A DNA stretch of 25,254 bases, taken from the NCBI GenBank assembly GCA_030695605.1, contig JAUYQE010000027.1:1-25254 (forward strand), written 5' to 3'. Position 1 is the first letter of the stretch. Each line of letters begins with the position of its first letter. Both the position numbers and the translations under genes were made by a program. This document shows, in pieces, positions 6,467 through 14,309 of the stretch. Below the pieces are notes generated by a model that had not been told where the DNA came from, ran no database searches, and worked only from the letters and a program-made list of their open reading frames with translations. The DNA is from Nanobdellota archaeon. Lineage in GTDB: Archaea > Nanobdellota > Nanobdellia > Woesearchaeales > GW2011-AR9.

Positions 6467-7681
6467 ATGATAAAAAAGATACACCCAGAAAAAATCCATC
6501 ATGCTTTTGAAGCAGGAAGGCGCGGAAAGCCAGACGAGTTAGACGCCGGCCTGGCTCATCTGGTGGGAGCGTATTTCTTAGAGCAGGATCCACAAGCTCG
6601 CTTCGATCTGCGGGTAACGGGAAGCTATACGGACAAGCCTACCGTTCGCGTATCCGGCGAAGTCTCGGAACGGCTGCTTTCTTCTCCGCACGTCGAGAAA
6701 GTGCTGAGCCGCATTATCCGGGAGCACTACAACAAAATCCATCGCAGCCATTTACCGGGTGAAGGGATTGACGTACAATATACTTTGAAGCCCCAGTCCG
6801 ACGAATTGGCGCAAAATGAAGCGGCCGGTGATTCGGGCTACGCCATTGCTGTCGCCTATAAAGACGCACCGCTGCACCTGCCTTGGGAACGGTATGCGGC
6901 CGTCGGCATAAGAAATCTGCTGGACACCATTTATCTAAGCGGCGGAGTCGTTCCTGAGGAGCTTGCCCGGGCATCGGGAGTACCTTTTCTTCCCGGCTTG
7001 CGGGCCGATGGGAAGATCGGTGTAGAAGCCGCCTATGAGGGAACAAAATTCCTTGGCTTCGAAAGCATCACCATTGCCACGGAGCATGAAGAGGCTTTAC
7101 CCGTCGAAGAGCTGCGAGAAAAAGTGCAGAAACTGCTTCACGCCTATCTCCAAAACCTCGGCAGCCCTGCACCGGACGATATTGAAATCAACGGTTTGGG
7201 CGGCTGGCATGAAGGCGGCTGGAAAGTTGATGAAGGCAGCCGCGAAGCGAAATCATATCGCGACGGCTTCGCCAGTTATGGCGTCGTCGAAGATTCATTC
7301 AGCGGAGAAGATCCCACCAAACCGTCAGGAACGGGAACCTTCCTCGCCCGATACATCGCGGTGCAGCTGGTCCACAACCATCTCTGTGATTTTGCGCGGG
7401 TAGCGTTGAGCTATCGTATCGGCAGAGATGATGTCGGGTTAAACATCACGACGCAAAACACGGCGAGAATCAGCCAGCAAGAGCTGGAAGACTGGATCAA
7501 AAAGTACGTACCATTAAGCATCAAGGAAACGATTGCAGCGTTCCATTTACGGAATCCGGAGCTCTATCAACGCATCGTCGAAAGCTCGGATTTCTTTCAG
7601 GATCCTGACTTTCCGTGGAATATGCCGTGGAGCATCACGCAGAGTGGTGCTGCATATAACGAAGCCAGAAAAAAGAGGTGA
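6467..7681 (+). CDS. Divergent MetK-like protein (S-adenosylmethionine synthetase paralogue, possibly inactive)
   Basis: This roughly 404-residue protein aligns along its whole length with the MetK that follows it. Shared positions include EQDP, AAGDSG (119-124, MetK GAGDQG), LPGLRADGKIGVEA (MetK LRPDGKSQVTVE) and FSGEDPTK (278-285, MetK FSGKDPSK). MetK HPDK is KPDE here (21-24), replacing the catalytic His. The MetK INPTG and GGPxGDxGxTGRK loops are rewritten, and the FSGKD lysine is Glu. AdoMet synthesis by the normal mechanism is therefore unlikely. It may be a regulatory or structural partner of MetK or act on another substrate. It ends 6 bases before metK and is surely co-transcribed. 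I know of no described function for this branch. Confidence 0.8.
   Translation: MIKKIHPEKIHHAFEAGRRGKPDELDAGLAHLVGAYFLEQDPQARFDLRVTGSYTDKPTVRVSGEVSERLLSSPHVEKVLSRIIREHYNKIHRSHLPGEGIDVQYTLKPQSDELAQNEAAGDSGYAIAVAYKDAPLHLPWERYAAVGIRNLLDTIYLSGGVVPEELARASGVPFLPGLRADGKIGVEAAYEGTKFLGFESITIATEHEEALPVEELREKVQKLLHAYLQNLGSPAPDDIEINGLGGWHEGGWKVDEGSREAKSYRDGFASYGVVEDSFSGEDPTKPSGTGTFLARYIAVQLVHNHLCDFARVALSYRIGRDDVGLNITTQNTARISQQELEDWIKKYVPLSIKETIAAFHLRNPELYQRIVESSDFFQDPDFPWNMPWSITQSGAAYNEARKKR
7674..7679 (+). promoter_or_regulatory. Shine-Dalgarno site for metK, overlapping the upstream stop codon
   Basis: GAGGTG lies 8 bases before the ATG at 7688 and overlaps the TGA of the preceding gene, indicating coupled translation of the two MetK homologues. 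Confidence 0.6.
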
Positions 7682-7687
7682 ACAATC

Positions 7688-8866
7688 ATGAAAAAATTAT
7701 TTACATCGGAAAGCGTTACCGAAGGGCATCCGGACAAACTGTGTGATTATGTTTCTGATGCCGTCTTGGACGCCTGCCTGGAGCAGGACCCTTTTTCGCG
7801 GGTTGCTATAGAAACACAAGTAAAAACCGTCATCGACACCTTAGGAACACATCATTCCATAAATCTTGCCGGGGAATTAACGACCAGAGCCAAGCTCGAC
7901 CTGAAGAGGGTGGTCCGAAAAGCTCTGCAAGATCTCGGCTATGATGCTGATGAAAAAGGCTTTAATTATCACACGGCAAATATTAATCTCCATATCTCGC
8001 CGCAGAGCCCCGACATTGATCTCGGCGTTTCTGCCCGAGAGAACAAAGAGCAAGGAGCCGGTGACCAAGGACTCATGTTCGGCTGTGCGGTGCGGCATAC
8101 TCCAGAACTGCTGCCGCTTCCTATTGCTCTGGCGCATCGCTTGACGAAAGCGTTACGGGACTTCCGCGTGACTAATGGACACTTCTTGCGCCCCGACGGG
8201 AAAAGCCAAGTGACCGTAGAGTTTGAGAAAAGTGTTCCCCAACGAGTTGACACTGTAGTACTTTCTGCGCATCATAGCAGCGATATCTCTATCGAAGAAC
8301 TCCGCAGCGTCCTGCACCAGAAGGTTATCCTTCCGACGCTTGGAACGTATCTCGATGCCCAGACCAAGATCTTCATTAATCCGACGGGCAAGTTTGAGAT
8401 CGGCGGCCCCTTGGGCGATTCGGGCGTTACCGGACGGAAGATCATCGTCGATACCTATGGAGGATGGGCGCCGCATGGCGGCGGAGCTTTCTCGGGAAAA
8501 GACCCCAGCAAAGTTGATAGAAGTGCGGCGTATGCCGCCCGCTGGGTGGCAAAAAATGTGGTGGCAGCGGGCTTGGCAGATGAATGTATCGTGCAGCTGG
8601 CCTATGCCATTGGCATCGCGCAGCCCGTGTCGGTGTACGTCAACACCAACGGAACACATAAGATTCCGGAAGAGAAAATTTCCTCGTTAATTCAGGAACA
8701 CTTTGATTTACGGCCTCGGGCCATTATCGAGCAGCTGCAGTTATTGCGGCCGATATATCGGAAGACGGTCAATTATGGGCATTTTGGACGGGAAGAGCCG
8801 GAATTCACGTGGGAGAAGACGGATAAGGCGGAAGAACTAAGGAAAGCGGCGGGAGTAAAAAGATAG
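7688..8866 (+). CDS. metK: S-adenosylmethionine synthetase, bacterial/eukaryotic MetK type
   Basis: This 392-residue protein makes AdoMet from methionine and ATP. All hallmark motifs are intact: GHPDK (13-17), GAGDQG (123-128), INPTGKFEIGGPLGDSG then TGRK, and GGGAFSGKDPSKVDR with the active-site Lys at 271. Length and motif order match the MetK family. Most archaea use a distinct, distantly related archaeal MAT family, so a canonical MetK here suggests ancient acquisition or lineage-specific replacement. It directly follows the divergent paralogue and shares its transcript. The downstream convergent small gene begins its stop one base after this stop. Confidence 0.95.
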   Translation: MKKLFTSESVTEGHPDKLCDYVSDAVLDACLEQDPFSRVAIETQVKTVIDTLGTHHSINLAGELTTRAKLDLKRVVRKALQDLGYDADEKGFNYHTANINLHISPQSPDIDLGVSARENKEQGAGDQGLMFGCAVRHTPELLPLPIALAHRLTKALRDFRVTNGHFLRPDGKSQVTVEFEKSVPQRVDTVVLSAHHSSDISIEELRSVLHQKVILPTLGTYLDAQTKIFINPTGKFEIGGPLGDSGVTGRKIIVDTYGGWAPHGGGAFSGKDPSKVDRSAAYAARWVAKNVVAAGLADECIVQLAYAIGIAQPVSVYVNTNGTHKIPEEKISSLIQEHFDLRPRAIIEQLQLLRPIYRKTVNYGHFGREEPEFTWEKTDKAEELRKAAGVKR

Positions 8867-8867
8867 T

Positions 8868-9074
8868 TCATCTTTTCACAATCTTCTCCTTCGTATATTC
8901 TTCGTGATACGGATGCGTGCCGCCTTTTTCTATCTCGATTTCTTCAGATTCATCTTCCTCTCCTGACTTTTTCTTTTTCTTCTTTTTCAGCTTCTCGTTC
9001 ACATATTCTTCATGAGAGGGATGCGTGCCCTCTTCTTCGATTTCTTGCTCTTCCAAAGGCTTCTTCTTTTTCAT
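8868..9074 (-). CDS. Tiny charged protein with a duplicated GTHPxHEEY motif
   Basis: This 68-residue protein is built from two copies of a unit: EEEGTHPSHEEYVNEKL and EKGGTHPYHEEYTKEKI, each followed by lysines. A run of Lys separates them. There is no membrane segment or signal. The paired His residues could bind metal or nucleic acid, but that is inference; I recognise no family. The ATG at 9074 is preceded by the SD-like GGTGG six to seven bases away, and a second ATG lies at 9080. The SD overlaps the TAG (9086-9088) that would end the extended frame of the upstream gene, so it is the third gene of the PRPP synthase operon. Confidence 0.6.
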   Translation of the reverse strand: MKKKKPLEEQEIEEEGTHPSHEEYVNEKLKKKKKKKSGEEDESEEIEIEKGGTHPYHEEYTKEKIVKR

Positions 9075-9085
9075 CCGCATACCAC

Positions 9086-9289
9086 CTATTCTTTTCGGAG
9101 GACAAACGTTCCTGTATAGCCATAGCCGGGCTTTACATCTCCAGAAATTTGCGTATCAGAAATTGAAGTTGCGACCAAAAGCGGCGGAACTCCTGCCAAG
9201 AAAGATTCCTCCGTCATCCCCGCTTCTTCATGAAAGATACGCTCATAGCCAAAGTATGGTGTCCGAAGATTCTGCTTACCCGGAACTTC
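9086..9289 (-). other. In-frame continuation of the DUF4190-like gene after its TAA
   Basis: After the TAA at 9290-9292 the same frame runs on for 67 codons to a TAG at 9086-9088. It reads as plausible protein (for example FHEEAGMTEESF and GDVKPGYGYTGTFVLRKE). The TAG abuts the SD of the next gene, just where an operon gene should end. This looks like the original C-terminus cut off by a nonsense mutation, a sequencing error, or a read-through stop. Confidence 0.5.
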
Positions 9290-10285
9290 TTACAGCTGGA
9301 AGGGCTGTTCAGCACCCGTGGCATAAAAACGCAGAGGAACATCCTCGCTGCTGCCATCGTCTAGTTCACAATAGATAACCCCTTCTTTGGGGGGCTGAGA
9401 AATAATGGTGGCAGTTCCTTGTATACTACCGCTCGTGTCTTCATAGCTAGGATCCGACCAGAGCGTGATCTCCTGCTCGCCCTGGAGCGCTGCCACTACG
9501 CTTACCGGTGAATGAAGAGTAATCGCATAGTCCAGTGCAACCTCTGCATTTTTGCATGCATACTGCACATCTTCTAATTGAGCGGTGATCGTTCCGGTCC
9601 ACGTTTCCAATTGGGGAGGTTCATCGATCTGCCCATCATCTTCCTCTTGGCATTCCCACCAGGTACAAATAAGATGGCAGCCCACCACATACGAAGAACC
9701 GACCGTTTCCCGCTGGCTCACCTGCGTTTTTGTTTCGACGGTATGGGGATAATCATATGGTTCGCCATCGGGCGCATAGTCTGGGCAGCCCGCCTGTTTT
9801 ATTTCCGAAAGATTGTACTCTTTCTGCAGAGCAGGATCCGTAATTTCGATGGAATTCACCACTCTCCAGCCTTCGTTTTCCGCTTGATGTGCAGAGCAGG
9901 TTTCAGCCATCTGCTCCATGGTGCTCGCACAATCTTGCAGGGTCTGGGCTTCTTCACTGCCCGCTTCCTTTGCCAATTTCTCTTTCCACTCCGCAAGTGT
10001 CCCGCCAGCTTCCGTAGTTTCTTCCGTGATGGGCTGCGTTGCATTCACCAGGCTCTTGAGGGTGACTACTCCAACCGCAACTGCCAAAATGAAGCTAATG
10101 CTTGCCAAAGCTATCCCGGCAATGGCCATCCCTCTGCTTTTTATCCCCAGAATACCAAAAACCAGAGCAAGAATAATGAGCATCCAGCCGAGGAAAGGGA
10201 TCCAGCCGAAGAGTAAAGAAAGAATGCCGAGAACCAGTGCGGCTACGGCAAAACCTTTCTTCTTGCCCGGTTCTTTTTCGCTCAT
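9290..10285 (-). CDS. DUF4190-like membrane-anchored protein with extracytoplasmic domain, probably truncated
   Basis: This 331-residue protein has a short Lys-rich cytosolic start and two adjacent membrane helices (about 11-31 and 33-50, then 52-75). The pattern GFAVAALVLGILSLLF ... RGMAIAGIALASISF is typical of DUF4190. From about residue 85 a soluble domain follows, with several Cys (for example ALQKEYNLSEIKQAGCPD and VGCHLICTWWEC) and many acidic residues, probably outside the cell. The ATG overlaps the prs stop by 4 bases, so it is translated with the PRPP synthase. Its function is unknown. The frame continues beyond the TAA for 67 codons (see 9086-9289), so the natural protein is probably about 399 residues. 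Confidence 0.7.
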   Translation of the reverse strand: MSEKEPGKKKGFAVAALVLGILSLLFGWIPFLGWMLIILALVFGILGIKSRGMAIAGIALASISFILAVAVGVVTLKSLVNATQPITEETTEAGGTLAEWKEKLAKEAGSEEAQTLQDCASTMEQMAETCSAHQAENEGWRVVNSIEITDPALQKEYNLSEIKQAGCPDYAPDGEPYDYPHTVETKTQVSQRETVGSSYVVGCHLICTWWECQEEDDGQIDEPPQLETWTGTITAQLEDVQYACKNAEVALDYAITLHSPVSVVAALQGEQEITLWSDPSYEDTSGSIQGTATIISQPPKEGVIYCELDDGSSEDVPLRFYATGAEQPFQL

Positions 10286-11166
10286 GTTCCTTCCCTCAAC
10301 GCTGCAGCCAGCAGCGGAGTTACATCAATCTTGTTGGTGGGATGGGTGATTGTATTCGTCGTTATCACCGGTGAAACACCGGCTCTTTTGACCGTTTCCT
10401 GAGCGCCAGGAACAAACACGCCATGCACGGCTATCGCTACCACCTGGCGGGCCCCTCTCTTCCGGGCTTCCCGAGAAGCGGCAGCGATGGTCTTTCCCGT
10501 TGAGAGAATGTCATCGACCAGCACTACGGTCTTTCCTTTGACCGCCAGATGATCAACAAAGCGCACCTGCACGTTCGTCGGCGAGAGGCGCTTTTTCTTA
10601 AGTGTCGTAGAAGCCATTCCCAAGCTTTTGGCGATGGCTGCCGCCCATTGTGATGATTCCCAGTCGGGACCGACGAGCACCGCATCAGGATAATGGCGCT
10701 GGATGTACTCGGCCAGCAGCGGATCAGCGGTGAGCCGCTTTCCCGGAATCGTAAACAACTCGTTCAGGGAAGCATAGCGGTGCAAGTGCGGATCGATGGT
10801 GATAATCTTATCAACAGCCTTGCTCAGCAGCTTTGCCATGATTTGTGACGAGATCGCTTCCCCCGGCTTGAAGCGGGCATCCTGCCGCAGGAACGCCAGA
10901 TAAGGAGCAACCAAGATCACTTTTTTTGCGCCGAGATCCTTGGCCGTTTCGGCTGCAAAAAGAACGTGAAGAAAAGTCTGGTTCGGATGCGGCTGGAAGG
11001 ACTCCACCAGAACCACGGTCTGGCTTTTCAGAGAAGCAACGGGATAGCGAAGATACAGATCACCATCAGGAAACGCAGCGATGGTCAAAGGGAGATAGCG
11101 TGCACGGAGCTGTTTTGCGAGCTTCTTAGCCAGCATTTCAGAATTGCCACAGGTTGTAATGAGCAT
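10282..11166 (-). CDS. prs: Ribose-phosphate pyrophosphokinase (PRPP synthase)
   Basis: This 294-residue protein makes PRPP from ribose 5-phosphate and ATP for nucleotide, His and Trp synthesis. It has FPDGDLYLR (32-40), the active-site loop FLRQDARFKPGEAISS, DPHLHR and the type I phosphoribosyl site VVLVDDILSTGKTIA near 207-221. Length fits the shorter archaeal enzymes rather than the roughly 315-residue bacterial form. It is the first gene of a three-gene operon with the DUF4190-like protein and the tiny repeat protein. A TATA box (11186-11194) and the SD-like GGTGGTG (11171-11177) precede the ATG. It is divergent from lysK. Confidence 0.93.
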   Translation of the reverse strand: MLITTCGNSEMLAKKLAKQLRARYLPLTIAAFPDGDLYLRYPVASLKSQTVVLVESFQPHPNQTFLHVLFAAETAKDLGAKKVILVAPYLAFLRQDARFKPGEAISSQIMAKLLSKAVDKIITIDPHLHRYASLNELFTIPGKRLTADPLLAEYIQRHYPDAVLVGPDWESSQWAAAIAKSLGMASTTLKKKRLSPTNVQVRFVDHLAVKGKTVVLVDDILSTGKTIAAASREARKRGARQVVAIAVHGVFVPGAQETVKRAGVSPVITTNTITHPTNKIDVTPLLAAALREGT

Positions 11167-11185
11167 GATCCACCACCTTTTTACG

Positions 11186-11194
11186 AATTTATAG
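11186..11194 (-). promoter_or_regulatory. TATA box for the prs operon
   Basis: The minus strand reads CTATAAATT, centred about 24 bases before the ATG at 11166. Confidence 0.5.
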
Positions 11195-11236
11195 AAAAAA
11201 GGAAGAAAGTAGTGTATAAAAACATTCCTAAGAAAT

Positions 11237-11247
11237 CTTTATATAAC
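11237..11247 (+). promoter_or_regulatory. TATA box for lysK
   Basis: CTTTATATAAC is centred about 26 bases before the ATG at 11268. No SD is present, so the mRNA is probably leaderless. Confidence 0.6.
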
Positions 11248-11267
11248 GCCGCTCTCTAAACCCCGCC

Positions 11268-12917
11268 ATGGCATCGCCGCAGAAGAAAAAACCAATACCG
11301 GAAAAGCCGAAAGAAAGCGAGGCTACAGCGGAATCCAAAGAGGTGCCAGAAAACGCTGAAGAATCCTACCATTGGGCTGAACGGTTAGCGGAGCGCACTA
11401 TTAGAGAGAAAGGCAACAAGAAGAAGTATACCGTGGCAGCGGGCATTACCCCCAGCGGTACGGTACACATCGGCAATTTCCGGGAGATTATTACGGTTGA
11501 TTTGGTGCGGAAATCGTTGGAAAAGAAAGGCAAGCAGGTGCGTTTTCTCTACTCGTGGGATGATTATGACGTTTTCAGAAAAGTCCCACAGAACATCCCG
11601 CAGCAGGAAAAATTCCAGCAGTACCTGCGCTTTCCGATCGTCGAAGTGCCAGATCCTTTCGGCTGCCATGAGAATTATGCGCAGCATTTTGAAAAAGAAG
11701 TCGAAGATGTGCTGCCACAAGTCGGCATTTCACCAGAATTTCTCTATCAGAACCAGAAGTACCAAAGCGGGGAATATGCCGAGCAAATAAAAACTGCTGT
11801 AGAGAATACCGAAATCATCAAGAGCATCCTCAACAAGTTCCGACAGGAAAATCTTACGGAAGGCTGGCTGCCCATTACCATGTTCTGCCCGAATTGCCGG
11901 CGAGATACCATCAAGCACCTGAAATGGCTGGGGGGCTATACGCTGCACTATCGCTGTGCCTGCGGTGCAGAAGAAGAGCTCGATTTCCGGAAAAAGCCCA
12001 TCGTCAAGCTCCGCTGGCGGACGGACTGGGCCATGCGCTGGGCGTATGAAAACGTCGATTTCGAGCCTGGAGGCAAAGATCATTCGGCTCCCGGCGGCAG
12101 CCGTGATACCGCTAAAGAGATTGTCAAAGCCGTCTGGAAGAAAGAAGCGCCCGTGTACCAGATGTACGATTTTATCATCGTCAAAGGTGCCGGCGGCAAG
12201 ATGTCTTCGTCTCTCGGGAACGTCATCACGCTGAAAGATGTGCTGGAAGTCTATGAGCCGGAAATCGTCCGCTGGCTTTTTGCCGGGACGAGGCCCAACA
12301 AAGAATTTGCCATCTCTTTTGATACGGACGTCTTCAAAGTATATGAGGATTACGATGCCTGCGAACGGATTGCTTTTGGCGCTGAGAAAGTGAGCGAGAA
12401 AGAGCGGCAGAAGCAGCAGGTGGCGTATGAGTTGAGCCATATTGGGCCAGTACCAAAAAGCATGCCTTTCCAGCCAAAATTCCGCCATCTGACCCTGCTG
12501 CTGCAAATGCAGGGTATGGATGTGGAGCGGGTTATCTCGTATATGGAGCAGGAGCTGCGGGATGAAGACGACAAAAACCGGCTCCGTGCTCGGGCCACGT
12601 GCGCGAAAAACTGGCTGCTCAAGCATGCGCCGGAAGAGTTCCGCTTTGCCGTACAGGAAAAAAGCACCGTGCAGCTGAGCGAAAAAGAGCGGATGCTGTT
12701 TCACGAATTAGCCGACCGCTTGCTGGAAAAAGAATGGACGGACGTCGATCTGCATCAGGAGATCTACATCCTTTGTACAAATCATAGCTTCCAGACCAAG
12801 GATTTCTTTAAGAGAGCGTACCAGGTGCTGATCAACAAGGAGCGCGGGCCCCGGCTGGCTGCTTTCATTTTGGAAATTGGAAGGCAGCGGGTGGCGGAAT
12901 TGCTGAAGAAAGCGTAA
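11268..12917 (+). CDS. lysK: Class I lysyl-tRNA synthetase
   Basis: This 549-residue protein charges tRNA-Lys. It is the class I (archaeal) type: TPSGTVHIGN (61-70, HIGH motif), a four-Cys zinc site (CPNC at about 207 and CAC at about 230), and KMSSS (about 311-315) in GGKMSSSLGN. An alpha-helical anticodon-binding region follows. The N-terminus has an extra 30-35 residues rich in Lys, Glu and Pro before the catalytic domain. aIF2 gamma in this window has a similar tail. The promoter is leaderless; the downstream deaminase-like gene starts 24 bases after the stop and may be co-transcribed. Confidence 0.95.
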   Translation: MASPQKKKPIPEKPKESEATAESKEVPENAEESYHWAERLAERTIREKGNKKKYTVAAGITPSGTVHIGNFREIITVDLVRKSLEKKGKQVRFLYSWDDYDVFRKVPQNIPQQEKFQQYLRFPIVEVPDPFGCHENYAQHFEKEVEDVLPQVGISPEFLYQNQKYQSGEYAEQIKTAVENTEIIKSILNKFRQENLTEGWLPITMFCPNCRRDTIKHLKWLGGYTLHYRCACGAEEELDFRKKPIVKLRWRTDWAMRWAYENVDFEPGGKDHSAPGGSRDTAKEIVKAVWKKEAPVYQMYDFIIVKGAGGKMSSSLGNVITLKDVLEVYEPEIVRWLFAGTRPNKEFAISFDTDVFKVYEDYDACERIAFGAEKVSEKERQKQQVAYELSHIGPVPKSMPFQPKFRHLTLLLQMQGMDVERVISYMEQELRDEDDKNRLRARATCAKNWLLKHAPEEFRFAVQEKSTVQLSEKERMLFHELADRLLEKEWTDVDLHQEIYILCTNHSFQTKDFFKRAYQVLINKERGPRLAAFILEIGRQRVAELLKKA

Positions 12918-12941
12918 GATCCTGAAAAAAGATATACTCTG

Positions 12942-13427
12942 ATGAAAATCCTTTCTGGGAAAGAACAAGAGGAGGCAGATTTCTACTTGCACCTCGCAGC
13001 GAAAATAGCCGGCTCTTCTCCTTGCTATCGTTCTCGCTGCGGTGCGGTCATTGTCGGCAAAGATCGGCTTCTGGGTGAAGGCTACAATGCGCCGCCCCTC
13101 GATGAACGGTTGGAAACCTGCATTAAAGATTCCCTCCCACCAAACTTTAAATCAGACCAGACCTGCTGTGTGCATGCCGAACAGCGGGCCATCATGGATG
13201 CGCTGCGGAGAAATCCTGAAGGAGTTTCCGGAGCGAGACTGTATTTCATCCGCTTGGACGATGCGGAAGAAATACAAAAAGCAGGAAAGCCTTACTGCAC
13301 CATTTGCAGCAAGATGGCGCTGGATGCAGGATTAGCAGAATTTGTGCTCTGGCATGAGGAAGGGATTACGGTGTACGAGACAAAAGAATACAATGCGCTT
13401 TCTTTTCAGGCCGGAAGTGCGTTCTGA
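12942..13427 (+). CDS. Deoxycytidylate (dCMP) deaminase-like protein
   Basis: This 161-residue zinc deaminase has CVHAEQRAI (76-84, zinc His and catalytic Glu) and PYCTIC (117-122, zinc Cys pair). CGAVIV and the insert rich in Cys and Asp between the motifs match the ComEB/dCMP deaminase group, which makes dUMP for thymidylate synthesis. The substrate is inferred from the family; a related nucleotide or RNA substrate is possible. It follows lysK by 24 bases and converges with the antitoxin gene at 13430 with a 2-base gap. Confidence 0.8.
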   Translation: MKILSGKEQEEADFYLHLAAKIAGSSPCYRSRCGAVIVGKDRLLGEGYNAPPLDERLETCIKDSLPPNFKSDQTCCVHAEQRAIMDALRRNPEGVSGARLYFIRLDDAEEIQKAGKPYCTICSKMALDAGLAEFVLWHEEGITVYETKEYNALSFQAGSAF

Positions 13428-13429
13428 GA

Positions 13430-13768
13430 CTAACTGCTGACCACACTTACCTGAAACTTTTTCTCACCGAGCGGTTCGATGACAACTTCCTGCCCTTTCC
13501 TCAGGCCCAGAAAGTCAACAACCGGCTTTGGTATTTTCACATCCAGGGAATTCCCCGACGTCCCGATTCTGGTTTTCGCTGCAATGCCCCAGACACCTTT
13601 TTGCTTGGCTTGTCTCTCAATGGCAAAAAAAGTTTCGCCTGCAAACAGGGTTTCATTGCAACGATCGCAGACTAGTGCAGGAAAATTTCCTAGACCTTTT
13701 CCATAAATGACATACTCCACGCTCTTCTTTCGGAGCTTTCCTTTTTTACACTCGTCACATGTTTCCAT
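13430..13768 (-). CDS. Antitoxin: YgiT-type zinc finger fused to AbrB/SpoVT-like domain
   Basis: This 112-residue protein has an N-terminal zinc site with CDEC (4-7) and CDRC (34-37), as in MqsA/YgiT antitoxins. A C-terminal swapped-hairpin AbrB-like DNA-binding segment follows (about 64-112: RIGTSGNSLDVKIPKPVVDF and LRKGQEVVIEPL). It lies 10 bases after the DUF4258 toxin, toxin first as in mqsRA. The AbrB part should bind the operator and the zinc part the toxin, by analogy. Confidence 0.75.
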   Translation of the reverse strand: METCDECKKGKLRKKSVEYVIYGKGLGNFPALVCDRCNETLFAGETFFAIERQAKQKGVWGIAAKTRIGTSGNSLDVKIPKPVVDFLGLRKGQEVVIEPLGEKKFQVSVVSS

Positions 13769-13778
13769 TTGGTTGCAC

Positions 13779-13991
13779 CTATCGATTTAAAAAAACTGTT
13801 TTAATCTTATACTTCTCCCCAATCTTTTTCCACGCTACTGAAAAATAGGAGTATACACTCAAGTAGCCATCGGTTTGTTTAAACCTGCTGCCCCCCTCAA
13901 TCGCTTCACAGACTTGCAAAGCCGTAAGCCCTTCCGTCACCATCTTATCGGCCGCATGCTTTGTGATTTGTAACTCTCTTTCATGAATCAC
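13779..13991 (-). CDS. DUF4258-like toxin of a toxin-antitoxin pair
   Basis: This 70-residue protein with GTG start contains ITKHAADKMVTEGLTALQVC and a beta-rich end (KYKIKTVFL), the pattern of DUF4258 proteins. These are small RelE-superfamily-like proteins often encoded with YgiT zinc-finger partners. The His in the early helix and the C-terminal strand fit a small mRNA interferase, but activity is inferred. The GTG follows SD-like GGTG by about 8 bases. A TATA-like stretch and a palindrome (14002-14021) lie upstream. Confidence 0.7.
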   Translation of the reverse strand: MIHERELQITKHAADKMVTEGLTALQVCEAIEGGSRFKQTDGYLSVYSYFSVAWKKIGEKYKIKTVFLNR

Positions 13992-14001
13992 TTATGACAC
14001 C

Positions 14002-14021
14002 TACGTACTAGTTCGAACGTA
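14002..14021. promoter_or_regulatory. Palindromic sequence before the DUF4258/YgiT-AbrB operon
   Basis: TACGT (14002-14006) pairs with ACGTA (14017-14021) and encloses the perfect 8-base palindrome GTTCGAAC (14011-14018). It adjoins the TATA-like TTTTTAAAG on the minus strand (about 14022-14030), a plausible autoregulatory operator. Confidence 0.4.
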
Positions 14022-14081
14022 ACTTTAAAAATCTTTTGGAGAAAAATGGTTGTCCAGCAAGAAAAACCAAAGCTCCGTCCC

Positions 14082-14306
14082 TCAAAAGAAAACATACGGC
14101 CCGGATGGCCGGACAACAATGGCATACCCTTCGGCTTCTGTCGGATACTCCTCTTTTTTGATATCTTCACGATTCACGTAAAACGCAATAAACGGCGAGT
14201 CCTCTTCATACTCATCGGCAATAGCGACGACGTCATGCTTTCCCAGCCAGGTTTGGGAGAGTTCTAAAATAACCTCTTCAATGTCTTTCCTCGGAGTTGC
14301 CACCAT
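14082..14306 (-). CDS. Small hypothetical protein in operon with the HD hydrolase
   Basis: I do not recognise this 74-residue protein with confidence. It looks like one small alpha/beta domain: helix (about 7-22), strand VVAIADEY, strand FIAFYVN, and a C-terminal EAEGYAIVVRPSGPYVFF. It resembles short uncharacterised proteins ending in an 'EGYPV-x-V' strand. It starts 3 bases after the stop of the HD gene, so both are co-transcribed and a functional link is likely. Confidence 0.55.
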   Translation of the reverse strand: MVATPRKDIEEVILELSQTWLGKHDVVAIADEYEEDSPFIAFYVNREDIKKEEYPTEAEGYAIVVRPSGPYVFF

Positions 14307-14309
14307 CTT

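Noticed and set aside
9290..9292. Pyrrolysine-type recoding of the internal stop in the DUF4190-like gene
   Set aside because: Pyrrolysine uses TAG; this stop is TAA and no recoding element is recognisable. Mutation or error is simpler.
11730..12704. A 324-codon minus-strand frame opposite lysK
   Set aside because: It is a shadow of the lysyl-tRNA synthetase coding strand, with no recognisable motif and no promoter.
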